Shown here: positions 1 to 8,038 of the stretch, in pieces
Position numbering within the stretch: position 1 is the first letter of the stretch
How the letters are laid out: every line of letters begins with the position of its first letter
Translations under genes and position numbers: made by a program
Notes under the pieces: generated by a model
Told to the model about the DNA's origin: nothing
The model's input: only the letters and a program-made list of their open reading frames with translations
Database searches by the model: none
Assembly (NCBI GenBank): GCA_024278935.1
Contig: JAJRSF010000056.1
Location: 1 to 46,466, forward strand
Direction: 5' to 3'
Source of the DNA: Candidatus Zixiibacteriota bacterium
GTDB lineage: Bacteria > Zixibacteria > MSB-5A5 > GN15 > FEB-12
Length of the DNA: 46,466 nucleotides

Positions 1-180
1 CCGACCAAAATTATTGTAGGTGATTCGGATAAGATGTTTCTGCCTCTTTCTGAAAAACTTCATGAGCTTATCCCAAATTCTCAACTTTCGATAATAGAAA
101 ACTGCGGTCATCTGGTAAATTTGGAATCACCTGATAAGTTTCAGGAAGAATTATTATCATTTCTTGAAAAACAGGATTAG
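1..180 (+). CDS. Alpha/beta hydrolase, C-terminal fragment
   Basis: The window opens inside a reading frame that runs in frame 1 to a TAG at 178-180, giving the last 59 residues of a protein. The fragment reads PTKIIVGDSDKMF near its start and ENCGHLVNLESPDKF further on. This is the usual end of an alpha/beta hydrolase: a beta strand followed by the acidic member of the triad (Asp in GDSDKMF), then the catalytic His in CGHLVNLE, then a final helix. The nucleophile region lies upstream of the window, so the substrate cannot be judged. Family call is fairly safe; the specific function is unknown. Confidence 0.75.
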   Translation, partial: PTKIIVGDSDKMFLPLSEKLHELIPNSQLSIIENCGHLVNLESPDKFQEELLSFLEKQD

Positions 181-234
181 GAAAAAGAAAGAATGTAAGG
201 GCAACAATAACTTTAATTTATAAGGCTAAACGAT

Positions 235-699
235 ATGACGAAGTCGATTATTAAAGCAAAGTATTCTTCAAGAGTAAAATTAAAGTATATGCTTAATGGC
301 GTGTTTATTATTTCTGTTTATGTATCTTTGTTGTTTTTGTGGACAAAATATCGTATTCAAGGTGAATATATAATACCCATTATGATTTTTATATTTTTAA
401 TACTTCTGTATTCTATTATTGATATGTTTCTTTTGAAATATATTATTTCAGATAAATATGTTGAACGCGTAGGGATTAATAAATTTCAAATGAAATATGA
501 TGATGTTATAAAAATTTCAATTGATAATGAACAGCTAGAATTATATAAAAAATTCTGTTATATGAAGATTTCTAAAGATATAGATAATAGACATTCAATA
601 ATTGAAGAGATATTAAAGCAAACATACAACATATCTCATATTAGTATAATTGGTGATGATAAAGTTATAGATAATTTTATGAAAATAAAACGTTCTTAG
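235..699 (+). CDS. Small two-helix membrane protein, possibly with a bacterial PH-like domain
   Basis: I do not recognise a named family. The 154-residue product has two hydrophobic segments (about residues 20-38 and 45-67), then a soluble part of about 85 residues. The stretch after the second helix (YIISDKYVERVGINKFQMKY, then DDVIKISI) has the strand pattern of bacterial PH-like domains attached to membrane hairpins, a weak resemblance only. The Shine-Dalgarno is poor (AAGG about 9 bases before ATG). The gene is visibly richer in A/T and in Lys, Ile, Asn and Tyr codons than the purine genes next to it, which suits recent acquisition or relaxed constraint. Confidence 0.55.
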   Translation: MTKSIIKAKYSSRVKLKYMLNGVFIISVYVSLLFLWTKYRIQGEYIIPIMIFIFLILLYSIIDMFLLKYIISDKYVERVGINKFQMKYDDVIKISIDNEQLELYKKFCYMKISKDIDNRHSIIEEILKQTYNISHISIIGDDKVIDNFMKIKRS

Positions 700-825
700 T
701 ATTGTAGGTACCGTCTTTCCGAGACCTGACAATGTCCCAATATTCAATATAATTTAAAATCAATCCGATATAGCTTGACTATATTTCTACCGCTATTATA
801 ATTGTCGTTTAAAGGTAATGAGCAT

Positions 826-850
826 ACTTCGACAAGCTCAGCATGACAGA
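826..850 (+). repeat. Short interspersed repeat-like sequence upstream of purN
   Basis: ACTTCGACAAGCTCAGCATG followed by ACAGA lies just before the purN ribosome-binding site. From memory, near-identical short sequences recur between genes in many draft bacterial genomes. Only one copy is visible here, so its repeat status rests on recall and not on this window. The rest of the 700-880 gap, including a GTAGGTACCGTCTTTCCGAG segment at 704-723, shows no gene. Confidence 0.35.
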
Positions 851-880
851 TTTTGATAGATTGATGTAGATGGAGAATAT

Positions 881-1495
881 GTGAGTTCGGATAGAAAAAA
901 AGTAGCGGTATTTATCTCAGGTGGTGGCTCGAATTTGCAGTCAATAATTGATGCATCCAAGTCTGGAAATCTTTCTGCTGATGTAGTCTGGGTTGTTTCG
1001 AATATGCGTAAAGCATTTGGAGTCACTCGGGCTAAAAATGAGGGGATAGAAACTTTCATTTTCAAGAAGAAAAACTACGATTCTCCACAGTCGGCGGGTG
1101 ACGAATTACTTCAAAAATTACAAGAACGAAATATTGACTATCTTGCCACAGCAGGCTATCTTCAGCTTCTGCCTGAAGCAGTTGTACGGGCGTATAGAAA
1201 TAAGATATTGAATATACATCCTGCCCTTCTGCCAAAGTATGGTGGCAAGGGAATGTATGGTCAGTATGTGCATCAGGCGGTGATTGAGTCCGGCGATACG
1301 GAGTCAGGTCCGACGGTGCATTTAGTAGATGAGATATATGATAATGGAAAGATTTTAGAGCAGGTCAAGGTGCCGGTTTTACAGGATGATACCCCCGAGA
1401 GTTTAGCGGCAAGGGTGCTTGAGCAAGAGCATAAACTATTTCCGATAGTGATAGAGAAACTTATTAAAGGAAAGTATGAGATAAACGATGGATAA
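881..1495 (+). CDS. purN: Phosphoribosylglycinamide formyltransferase (GAR transformylase)
   Basis: Transfers a formyl group from 10-formyl-THF to glycinamide ribonucleotide in cytosolic de novo purine synthesis. The 204-residue product has the family's usual length. The N-terminal loop VFISGGGSNLQSII (residues 10-23) binds the phosphate. NIHPALLPKYGGKGMYG starts at residue 111 and supplies catalytic Asn111 and His113. HLVDEIYDNG (147-156) supplies the catalytic Asp, probably D150. The start is GTG, chosen because TGGAGA lies 5 bases upstream and the frame cannot extend sensibly further. It overlaps purC by 8 bases, so the two are translationally coupled in a purN-purC-purH operon. Confidence 0.95.
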   Translation: MSSDRKKVAVFISGGGSNLQSIIDASKSGNLSADVVWVVSNMRKAFGVTRAKNEGIETFIFKKKNYDSPQSAGDELLQKLQERNIDYLATAGYLQLLPEAVVRAYRNKILNIHPALLPKYGGKGMYGQYVHQAVIESGDTESGPTVHLVDEIYDNGKILEQVKVPVLQDDTPESLAARVLEQEHKLFPIVIEKLIKGKYEINDG

Positions 1496-2384
1496 CGTTG
1501 TACTACAAACAGATATAAAAGAATATCCGCTTAAGTGGCGTGGTAAAGTGCGTGACATTTATGACTTAGGTGACTCACTTTTATTTATCGCATCAGACAG
1601 AATTTCTGCCTTTGATGTTGTCTTACCGAATGGTATTCCGAACAAGGGTAAAGTGTTGACAGCGATGTCGCTTTTTTGGTTTGACTATCTCAAAGATGTC
1701 GTCGATTCACATTTGATAACTGCTAATATTGATGAGTTCCCATCTGACTTACATAAGTACCGTGATCAGCTTGAAGGACGCTCAATGATCGTGGTCAAGG
1801 CTGACCGTATCGATGCTGAGTGTATTGTCCGTGGCTATATTTCTGGTTCAATGTGGAAAGAGTTATTGTCGGCTCGCAAAAATAATTCTAATACGGTGCA
1901 TGGGTTTGACTTTCCTGCCGATTTACAGGAATCACAAAAATTGCCTGAAACACTTTTTACGCCATCATCAAAAGCTGATGAAGGGCATGATGAAAATATC
2001 AGTTATCAGCAGTTAGTTGATTTGTTAGGAGCAGAGACAGCTCAACTTTGTCAGCAAAAATCACTTGAAGTCTATACTAAAGCTGCCGACTATGCTTTGA
2101 CAAAAGGAATTATTATTGCCGATACAAAGTTTGAATTTGGGTTTAAAGATGGTAAGTTTATTATAATTGACGAAGTATTGTCACCTGATTCAAGTCGTTT
2201 CTGGCCTGTAGACAAATATGAAGTTGGTGTAAGTCAACCATCGTTTGATAAGCAACCAATACGTGATTATTTACATACCCTTGATTGGGATAAGAAGGCT
2301 CCGGGCCCTGAACTTCCTGATTCAGTAATTCAGGAATCAGCCGCGAGATATTTGGAAGCACAAAAATTATTAACGGGTAAATAA
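1488..2384 (+). CDS. purC: Phosphoribosylaminoimidazole-succinocarboxamide synthase (SAICAR synthetase)
   Basis: Joins aspartate to CAIR with ATP, a middle step of purine synthesis. The 298-residue length matches the longer bacterial/eukaryotic type of about 290-300 residues. Recognisable segments are RGKVRDIYDLGDSLLFIASD (residues 19-38, nucleotide-binding loop), SDRISAFDVVLPNGIPNKGK, VVKADRIDAECIVRGYISGS and the acidic EFGFKDGKFIIIDEVLSPDS near residues 216-235. The ATG lies inside the end of purN (8-base overlap) and the stop is one base before the purH start codon, so expression is tightly coupled to both neighbours. Confidence 0.96.
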   Translation: MDNVVLQTDIKEYPLKWRGKVRDIYDLGDSLLFIASDRISAFDVVLPNGIPNKGKVLTAMSLFWFDYLKDVVDSHLITANIDEFPSDLHKYRDQLEGRSMIVVKADRIDAECIVRGYISGSMWKELLSARKNNSNTVHGFDFPADLQESQKLPETLFTPSSKADEGHDENISYQQLVDLLGAETAQLCQQKSLEVYTKAADYALTKGIIIADTKFEFGFKDGKFIIIDEVLSPDSSRFWPVDKYEVGVSQPSFDKQPIRDYLHTLDWDKKAPGPELPDSVIQESAARYLEAQKLLTGK

Positions 2385-2385
2385 T

Positions 2386-3954
2386 ATGTCTAATGTAAAA
2401 ATTAAAAGAGCCTTGATTTCTGTCTCTGATAAAACAGGGGTTGTTGAGTTTGCTCGTGAGTTAGAGTCGATGGGCGTTGAGCTTATTTCGACCGGTGGTA
2501 CTCTGAAAACTATTAAAGATGCCGGGGTTCATATTATCTCTGTGTCGAGTTTTACCGGAGCTCCTGAGATTTTGGGTGGAAGAGTGAAAACGCTTCATCC
2601 GAAAGTACATGCCGGGATTCTTTTTAGAAGAGGCAATGAAGGCGATATTGAACAGATGAGTCAGTCTGATTATAAGGGCATAGATTTAGTGGTTGTCAAT
2701 TTGTATCCATTCCAGGAGACAGTTGCCAAGCCTGATTCTGATGATGATTTGATTATTGAAAATATCGACATCGGTGGTCCATCGATGATTCGTTCTGCAG
2801 CAAAAAACCATGCATCGGTAACGGTTGTTGTAGACCCCTCAGATTATGAACCAATGCTTGAGCAGTTGCGTGAAAATGATTGTTCGACAAATTTTGAATT
2901 CCGTCGTGAATGTGCCAAAAAAGGATTTTCATTAACGGCTGAATATGATTCTGCTATTTCGGAATATTTTATATTTGGTAAAGATGCTGATAATTCTGAA
3001 TGTCCTGGTGGCTTTGCGTTGTCGCTTGAGAAAAAGTCGAAGTTACGATATGGCGAAAATCCGCACCAGGAAGCATCACTATATAAGCTCCAAGGTTTCA
3101 CCGGTCCATCGCTTTTGAACTCTGAACAACTTGCTGGCAAAGAGTTGTCTTATAATAATTATAGTGACCTTGATGCTTGCTTAGATATGCTTTTGGACTT
3201 CTCTGATCCGTTTGCTTGTGTGCTGAAACATGCCAACCCATGTGGTGCAGCAACTGGTGATACAGTTGCTGATGCGTATAAGAAAGCGTATGAGTCAGAC
3301 CCACTTTCGGCGTTTGGTTCAATTATCGGTTTAAATAAAGAAGTCGATATGGCTGCGGCAGAATTGCTACATGATACTCCGTTTGTAGAGTGTATTTTGG
3401 CACCATCGTTTTCTGAAGATGCATATAAATTATTGAAAAAGAAAAAGGCAAGACGGCTACTCACCTTGGATGCAATCACAAATGGTCGCTCTGATGGTGA
3501 GCTGATTTACAAATATATCCGTGGTGGATTTTTAGTACAGTCTGCTGATGACAAACTGACTTTACCATCGGAATTTAAGGTTGTGACTAAACGTCAGCCG
3601 ACCGAAGATGAAATCAAAGAGATGCTTTTTGGATGGAAAATTGTCAAACATACAAAATCGAATGCAATCGTATTGTCGAAAAACTGTGCGACTGTCGGAA
3701 TTGGTATGGGGCAGACCTCGCGTGTTGACGCCGGATTTCTTGCGGTGAAACGAGCAGGTGATCGGACAAAAGGTGCCGTGATGTCATCGGATGCTTTTTA
3801 TCCAATGCCTGATGGAGTCGAAATTGGAACCGATGCCGGGGTGACTGCGATAATTCAGCCGGGTGGTTCAAAAGGTGATGACCAAGCAATTGAAGCTGCT
3901 GATAAGGCAAATGCAACTATGGTTTTCACAGGCGTGAGACATTTTAAACATTAG
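2386..3954 (+). CDS. purH: Bifunctional AICAR formyltransferase / IMP cyclohydrolase
   Basis: Catalyses the last two steps to IMP: formylation of AICAR, then ring closure. At 522 residues it is full length. The N-terminal MGS-like cyclohydrolase domain (about 1-200) shows ALISVSDKTGVVEFAREL, STGGTLKTIKDAG and GGRVKTLHPKVHAGIL. The C-terminal AICAR transformylase domain shows KLRYGENPHQEASLY, the catalytic KHANPCGAA motif and SDAFYPMPDGVE. The start codon follows the purC stop by one base. The gene closes the purine operon, with a strong intrinsic terminator 66 bases beyond its stop codon. Confidence 0.97.
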   Translation: MSNVKIKRALISVSDKTGVVEFARELESMGVELISTGGTLKTIKDAGVHIISVSSFTGAPEILGGRVKTLHPKVHAGILFRRGNEGDIEQMSQSDYKGIDLVVVNLYPFQETVAKPDSDDDLIIENIDIGGPSMIRSAAKNHASVTVVVDPSDYEPMLEQLRENDCSTNFEFRRECAKKGFSLTAEYDSAISEYFIFGKDADNSECPGGFALSLEKKSKLRYGENPHQEASLYKLQGFTGPSLLNSEQLAGKELSYNNYSDLDACLDMLLDFSDPFACVLKHANPCGAATGDTVADAYKKAYESDPLSAFGSIIGLNKEVDMAAAELLHDTPFVECILAPSFSEDAYKLLKKKKARRLLTLDAITNGRSDGELIYKYIRGGFLVQSADDKLTLPSEFKVVTKRQPTEDEIKEMLFGWKIVKHTKSNAIVLSKNCATVGIGMGQTSRVDAGFLAVKRAGDRTKGAVMSSDAFYPMPDGVEIGTDAGVTAIIQPGGSKGDDQAIEAADKANATMVFTGVRHFKH

Positions 3955-4020
3955 AATTACAATTTAGAAAATCAATAGTCGGTCGATTAAAGTCGGCTGA
4001 CTGCTCATCTATAAGTCATG

Positions 4021-4053
4021 AAACGGGATTATGAAAATAATCCTGTTTTTTTT
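4021..4053 (+). terminator. Intrinsic terminator of the pur operon
   Basis: AAACGGGATTAT, a GAAA tetraloop, then ATAATCCTGTTT form a 12-bp stem with one G-U pair, and eight T residues follow. It sits downstream of purH with no other gene before it, so it ends the purNCH transcript. Confidence 0.92.
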
Positions 4054-4113
4054 GGGAACTAATTTAACGTTAAAGTTGTTTTAAATATATTCTAACAAGG
4101 AGAAGAAATTTTT

Positions 4114-5136
4114 ATGCGTAAATTTATCTTTCCGTTTCTCATTTTGTTATTGATCGCATCATCGGCAGTTACCTATCCACGATTATCAGTAGAACATAAG
4201 GCACCATGTAAAAATTGTCATATCAGCCCAAATGGTGGGGGGATGCGAACTGAGTTTGCAAATTATGCCGTTGCCTTAAATGAGCTGACTTTGCCATCGA
4301 CAAAAAAAATAGCCGTTAAAAATTATAAGGGACCTCGACTGTCAGAATCGGTTACTTTTGGATTTGATACTCGTCATCTTATTTTTGATGATGGGACACT
4401 TTTTAGAATGCAGACTGACTTTTTTGCTAATCTTGAACTTTTTGAAAACATGAATTATACTCTTCGTTTTTCAGAAACAGGTATCACTGAAAATTACGGC
4501 ATGCTGACATTTGATAAACAAAAACATTATGTGCGGTTTGGTCGGTTCGCTCCATCGTTTGGGCTTAAACAGTCTGACCATAAATCGTATTCTCGGGAAC
4601 GATTAGGGCATGGTTCTTTAAACTATCTTGATGGTTTAGGAGTTGGAGTAGATCTGAGCGGTGTGCTGGTGAATGCCGAGTTTTTAAGTTACGGTCAGCA
4701 GTCATTGTTTCTTGGACATGTGATGAAAAATTTTCATCTGAATTCTTTCGGGCTATTTGCGGGAGCATCGGTGCAGCTTCCTGAAGAAGAAATCGGGCAT
4801 GATCGGTTCAGACAAGCGAAAGCAATTTTTGGCGGGTTGTCGTATGATCGGTTTACATTGATGGGTGAGGTAGATTTTGTTGGAAATTCAAGTGACACTT
4901 TAATTTCATATTTGAACTTTACCAGCCGTATAGAATACGGACTTTATTTTATAACTGAATATAATTTCTTTGACGGGGATAGAGATGTTGCCGATGGTAC
5001 CGAAGAGTATTATCGTTTTTCGGTAGAGTTGTATCCGATTTCATTTTTCCAGATAAGACCATCGTATACATATTATACCGAGGGTGCCTTAAAAGATGAA
5101 ACCGATTTTTTTGTACAAGTGCATTTTGGATACTAG
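4114..5136 (+). CDS. Exported haem-c protein fused to a predicted outer-membrane beta-barrel
   Basis: I do not recognise a named family. The 340-residue product starts with a signal peptide (about residues 1-20). Directly after it comes one c-type haem motif, CKNCH at 32-36, followed by the small-residue stretch ISPNGGGMR. The remaining 290 residues alternate polar and hydrophobic residues in short strands rich in aromatic and glycine residues, and the chain ends DFFVQVHFGY with a terminal aromatic, both typical of outer-membrane beta-barrels. AAGGAGAAG lies about 10 bases before the ATG. The gene begins a cluster with a cytochrome-like lipoprotein and a YceI-like gene. Inference: a haem at the periplasmic mouth or inside of a barrel, possibly for electron transfer or as a redox sensor. 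Confidence 0.7.
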   Translation: MRKFIFPFLILLLIASSAVTYPRLSVEHKAPCKNCHISPNGGGMRTEFANYAVALNELTLPSTKKIAVKNYKGPRLSESVTFGFDTRHLIFDDGTLFRMQTDFFANLELFENMNYTLRFSETGITENYGMLTFDKQKHYVRFGRFAPSFGLKQSDHKSYSRERLGHGSLNYLDGLGVGVDLSGVLVNAEFLSYGQQSLFLGHVMKNFHLNSFGLFAGASVQLPEEEIGHDRFRQAKAIFGGLSYDRFTLMGEVDFVGNSSDTLISYLNFTSRIEYGLYFITEYNFFDGDRDVADGTEEYYRFSVELYPISFFQIRPSYTYYTEGALKDETDFFVQVHFGY

Positions 5137-5166
5137 TTTGAAAAAATAAAAAAGGAGATTTGAAAA

Positions 5167-5589
5167 ATGAAAATGTTAAAATTAGCTCTGTTGATTTTAC
5201 CAATTTTTATTCTTGGTTGTTCCGATTCGGGTGATTCTCCAACAGCTCCAAGTAATGGTGGGGGGGGAACTGTTACCGATCCGAGTTTTGCGACAGATAT
5301 TGCTCCGCTTATTGTTGGGAATAATTGTCTGAACTCCGGTTGTCATGGAAGCGGTTCTATATCGGGTGGTCTTTCTTTAGGTTCCGGTTCGTACTCAGAT
5401 ATTAGAAATGGGGCAGGTTTACATGGTGCTATTATAACTGTCAATAATGCCGCCTCGAGTAATTTTTATTTGAAGCTGACATCATCACCTCCTTTTGGAA
5501 GTCAGATGCCTCTCACCGGTACGAAGTTGTCGACGACAAATTTAGATAAAATAAGAGACTGGATCAATCAGGGAGCCAAAGATAACTAA
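5167..5589 (+). CDS. Lipoprotein with a single cytochrome-c-like haem site (CX4CH)
   Basis: A 140-residue protein with a lipoprotein signal peptide; the lipobox ends ILGC at residues 15-18, so Cys18 would be lipidated. A low-complexity Ser/Gly/Pro linker (19-38) leads to FATDIAPLIVGNNC. The haem motif is CLNSGCHG, with Cys54, Cys59 and His60: four residues between the cysteines instead of the usual two. SQMPLTG (112-118) offers Met114 as a likely sixth ligand, and the C-terminal KIRDWINQGAKDN is typical of small periplasmic cytochrome domains found in lipoproteins. AAAGGAGAT provides a good Shine-Dalgarno. It follows the haem-barrel gene by 30 bases and overlaps the next gene's ATG by one base. 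Confidence 0.75.
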   Translation: MKMLKLALLILPIFILGCSDSGDSPTAPSNGGGGTVTDPSFATDIAPLIVGNNCLNSGCHGSGSISGGLSLGSGSYSDIRNGAGLHGAIITVNNAASSNFYLKLTSSPPFGSQMPLTGTKLSTTNLDKIRDWINQGAKDN

Positions 5590-6213
5590 TGCAGAAATAT
5601 CTGTTATTTTTATTCCTGCTCATATTTGTATCACAAGTAGAGTCGGCAGATTATGTTTTGAAACCTGTCGAGAAACTTGATACTCTTGAATTTGAATCTG
5701 ATGCAAAGCTTGAATTTATTGTTGGCAAGACTACAGTATAGAAGGTCATTTTTCATTTGATATTGACCATCCAAAGGACTCTCTGTATGGGATTATCAAA
5801 GTTGATCTTGATAGTTTGAAAACAGCTATTGCCGCCAGAGACAAAGATATGAAGAAGATTATTTGGAAACGGACAAATTTCAATTTGCCTATTTTGAGAT
5901 TTTGTCAGCTTTGGATTTGCCCGAAATAATCAAACAAGATTCTCTTTATTCTGTCGTTGGTGATGGTAATTTTTATCTGCATGGAGTCAAAAACAAACTA
6001 AAGCCGGAACTAACTTTCAAACTGCAAACAGATGGTGACTTAAACATGTTAGAGGTGACTGCAAAGTTTCATGTTTTGCTTGAGGATTATGATATCGAAC
6101 GACCTCAATTGGTTATTTTGAAAGTCGCCAGACAGATAAATATTCAGATTTCTTTTAAGTTGTTTCAGGCTGAAACATTTGAGCCGATTGTCATCCCGAA
6201 TATTTATAAGTAA
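5589..6213 (+). pseudogene. YceI-like periplasmic protein, reading frame broken by two single-base deletions
   Basis: Starting at the ATG at 5589 (TAATG overlap with the lipoprotein gene) a signal peptide MQKYLLFLFLLIFVSQVESA and about 30 more residues are read before a TAG at 5739-5741. The protein continues in the next frame from about 5741 (EGHFSFDIDHPKDSLYG, then AIAARDKDMKK) and again in a third frame from about 5860 (LETDKFQFAYFE onward) to 6213. The RDKDMKK...LETDKF pattern is the hallmark of YceI-type lipocalin-like proteins, which bind isoprenoid lipids in the periplasm. Both shifts equal one missing base, and restoring them gives about 208 residues, the usual length with signal peptide. 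Sequence error is as likely as decay. Confidence 0.72.
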
Positions 6214-6293
6214 AGTTAAAAAATATGCAATCTTAACTTGCGTATAATACGTTCCAAGTGTATCTTCGGTTTATATGCTTGGAGCCGATAGAT

Positions 6294-6767
6294 ATGAGAA
6301 ATAGAATTTTAGAGATAGTCGTTTTTTTAATGGATTTTATGCGTGAGCATAGCGAACGCCAACCTGCCCCTGACGATATCTCACTTGAGTTAAAAGACAT
6401 GGGCTATTCAGATAATGAAATCAATACAGCCTATAGTTGGTTCTTAGAACAATTTAATTCTTCAATAGAAGAATATTACCGAGACTTCCCAGAAACTGTT
6501 AACTCGATTCGAATTTTGACTGAGGAAGAACGTCTGCAGCTCTCATCGGAATCTTATGGATTCCTGCTGAAACTTCTCAATAATCGGATTGTTAATTCAG
6601 AACAGTTTGAAGCAATTTTGGAACGGATTTTACTTTTGACCGGCGAGACTATCGATGTCGACCGTATGAAAATTATCGTTTCATCGGTACTGTTTAAAGA
6701 GATCGAACAGGGTGATGTCGGTTTGTTCTTTGAGACAACAAGCGAACAATCAAACTTTTTCCACTAA
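6294..6767 (+). CDS. smg: Smg / DUF494 family protein
   Basis: A 157-residue cytosolic protein of the Smg (DUF494) family, the same length as Escherichia coli Smg; its role is unknown. It begins MRNRILEIVVFLMDFM, characteristic of the family, and continues with acidic alpha-helical sequence and a helix-rich C-terminal half. I chose ATG 6294 because GGAG at 6281-6284 is correctly placed; the in-frame GTG at 6258 would add 12 residues without a ribosome site. Only three bases separate it from coaBC, so the two are co-transcribed. In other bacteria this family often neighbours translation or DNA-processing genes, and here it heads a coaBC-udg-dnaB-radA-tgt run. Confidence 0.85.
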   Translation: MRNRILEIVVFLMDFMREHSERQPAPDDISLELKDMGYSDNEINTAYSWFLEQFNSSIEEYYRDFPETVNSIRILTEEERLQLSSESYGFLLKLLNNRIVNSEQFEAILERILLLTGETIDVDRMKIIVSSVLFKEIEQGDVGLFFETTSEQSNFFH

Positions 6768-6770
6768 CAA

Positions 6771-8006
6771 ATGTCTTTATCCAAAAAGAAAATATTAATC
6801 GGAATGACCGGCGGAATTGCCTGTTATAAAATTCCGTATCTTGTGCGTGCTTTAAAAAAAGCAGATGCCGAAGTTATGGTTGTCATGACTGAAGCGGCGA
6901 CAAAATTTATTACTCCACTTACGATGGAAACAGTATCCGGTAATCCGGTAGCGGTTGGTATGTTTGAGGGGAAAACGTATATCGCGACTCGTCATATTGA
7001 CTTGTCGGAATGGGCTGATGTTAATCTGATAGCTCCTGCAACGGCGAACTGTATCGGTAAGATTGCCTCGGGTATTTCAGATGACTTGCTCACGACGGTT
7101 CTTTGTGCATCGACTACGCATACGATTTTTTCACCTGCTATGAACGTGCATATGTGGGAGAATAAAATTACACAAAGAAATATTGCTATGCTCAAAGAAG
7201 TCGGCTACTTATTTATTGATCCGACTGAAGGGGATATGGCCTGTAATCATTATGGGGTCGGGCGGATGCCAGAGCCTGAAGATTTATTCAGTGTAATCCA
7301 AGCATACTTCAATAAAAACAGACAAAGTCTAAAAAACGAACATAGTTCGGCGAAAAAAAAAAGCCTCAAAAATAAAAAAATCTTAATTACCGCCGGACCA
7401 ACCAAAGAACAGATTGACCCGGTTCGGTTTATTTCAAATAATTCATCGGGGAAAATGGGCTACGCTTTGGCAAGTGTTGCTGTTGAGCTTGGTGCGGAAG
7501 TAACTTTGATTTCGGGTCCGACATCTGAAGAAGTTCCTGCGAATTTAAAACTGATTCAAATTAAGACAACTGATGAACTTTTGAAAGCGGTACAAAAAGA
7601 GTATAAAAAAACGGACTGTCTTATTATGGCTGCTGCTCCTGCAGATATCAGACCATCCCAAATTGCTAAGTCTAAAATTAAAAAAGATAATCAGAAGATG
7701 GAAATAGCACTTGAGCCAACGACTGATATTTTGAAAGAAATTACAAAAAATAAGACTGTTAATTCTGCCAAGATTATCGGCTTTGCCCTTGAAACCGATA
7801 ACGGTTTAGCCAATGCGAAGAAGAAACTCAAAGATAAAAAGTTGGATGCTATTGTCTTAAACCAGCCTTCTGAGAAGACCGCATTTGAGTCTGACACCAA
7901 CGAGGTTACTTTGCTGATTCCGAAACGAAAAGCGGTTCACATTCCGCTTGATACGAAGCGAAATATTTCAATCCGATTACTTGATATTATTAGCAAATTG
8001 TTGTAG
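6771..8006 (+). CDS. coaBC: Bifunctional phosphopantothenoylcysteine decarboxylase / phosphopantothenate-cysteine ligase
   Basis: Two consecutive steps of coenzyme A synthesis on one 411-residue chain. The N-terminal flavoprotein CoaC domain (about 1-190) has ILIGMTGGIACYKIPYLVRA, the catalytic His in TRHIDLSEW, PAMNVHMW, and GDMACNHYGVGRM, which carries the active-site Cys of the substrate clamp. A Lys/Ser-rich linker (about 185-200) leads to the CoaB domain, starting KILITAGPTKEQIDPVRFIS, with NNSSGKMGYALA and AAAPADIRP. The domain order and length are standard. The ATG is three bases after smg, and the next gene starts 32 bases downstream. Confidence 0.96.
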   Translation: MSLSKKKILIGMTGGIACYKIPYLVRALKKADAEVMVVMTEAATKFITPLTMETVSGNPVAVGMFEGKTYIATRHIDLSEWADVNLIAPATANCIGKIASGISDDLLTTVLCASTTHTIFSPAMNVHMWENKITQRNIAMLKEVGYLFIDPTEGDMACNHYGVGRMPEPEDLFSVIQAYFNKNRQSLKNEHSSAKKKSLKNKKILITAGPTKEQIDPVRFISNNSSGKMGYALASVAVELGAEVTLISGPTSEEVPANLKLIQIKTTDELLKAVQKEYKKTDCLIMAAAPADIRPSQIAKSKIKKDNQKMEIALEPTTDILKEITKNKTVNSAKIIGFALETDNGLANAKKKLKDKKLDAIVLNQPSEKTAFESDTNEVTLLIPKRKAVHIPLDTKRNISIRLLDIISKLL

Positions 8007-8038
8007 AATACAGACCCCTTTCAGATAAGAAAATAGAG

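Noticed and set aside
700-880. Possible purine riboswitch ahead of purN
   Set aside because: I see no conserved purine or other riboswitch core; the gap holds only short repeat-like sequence and the purN ribosome site.
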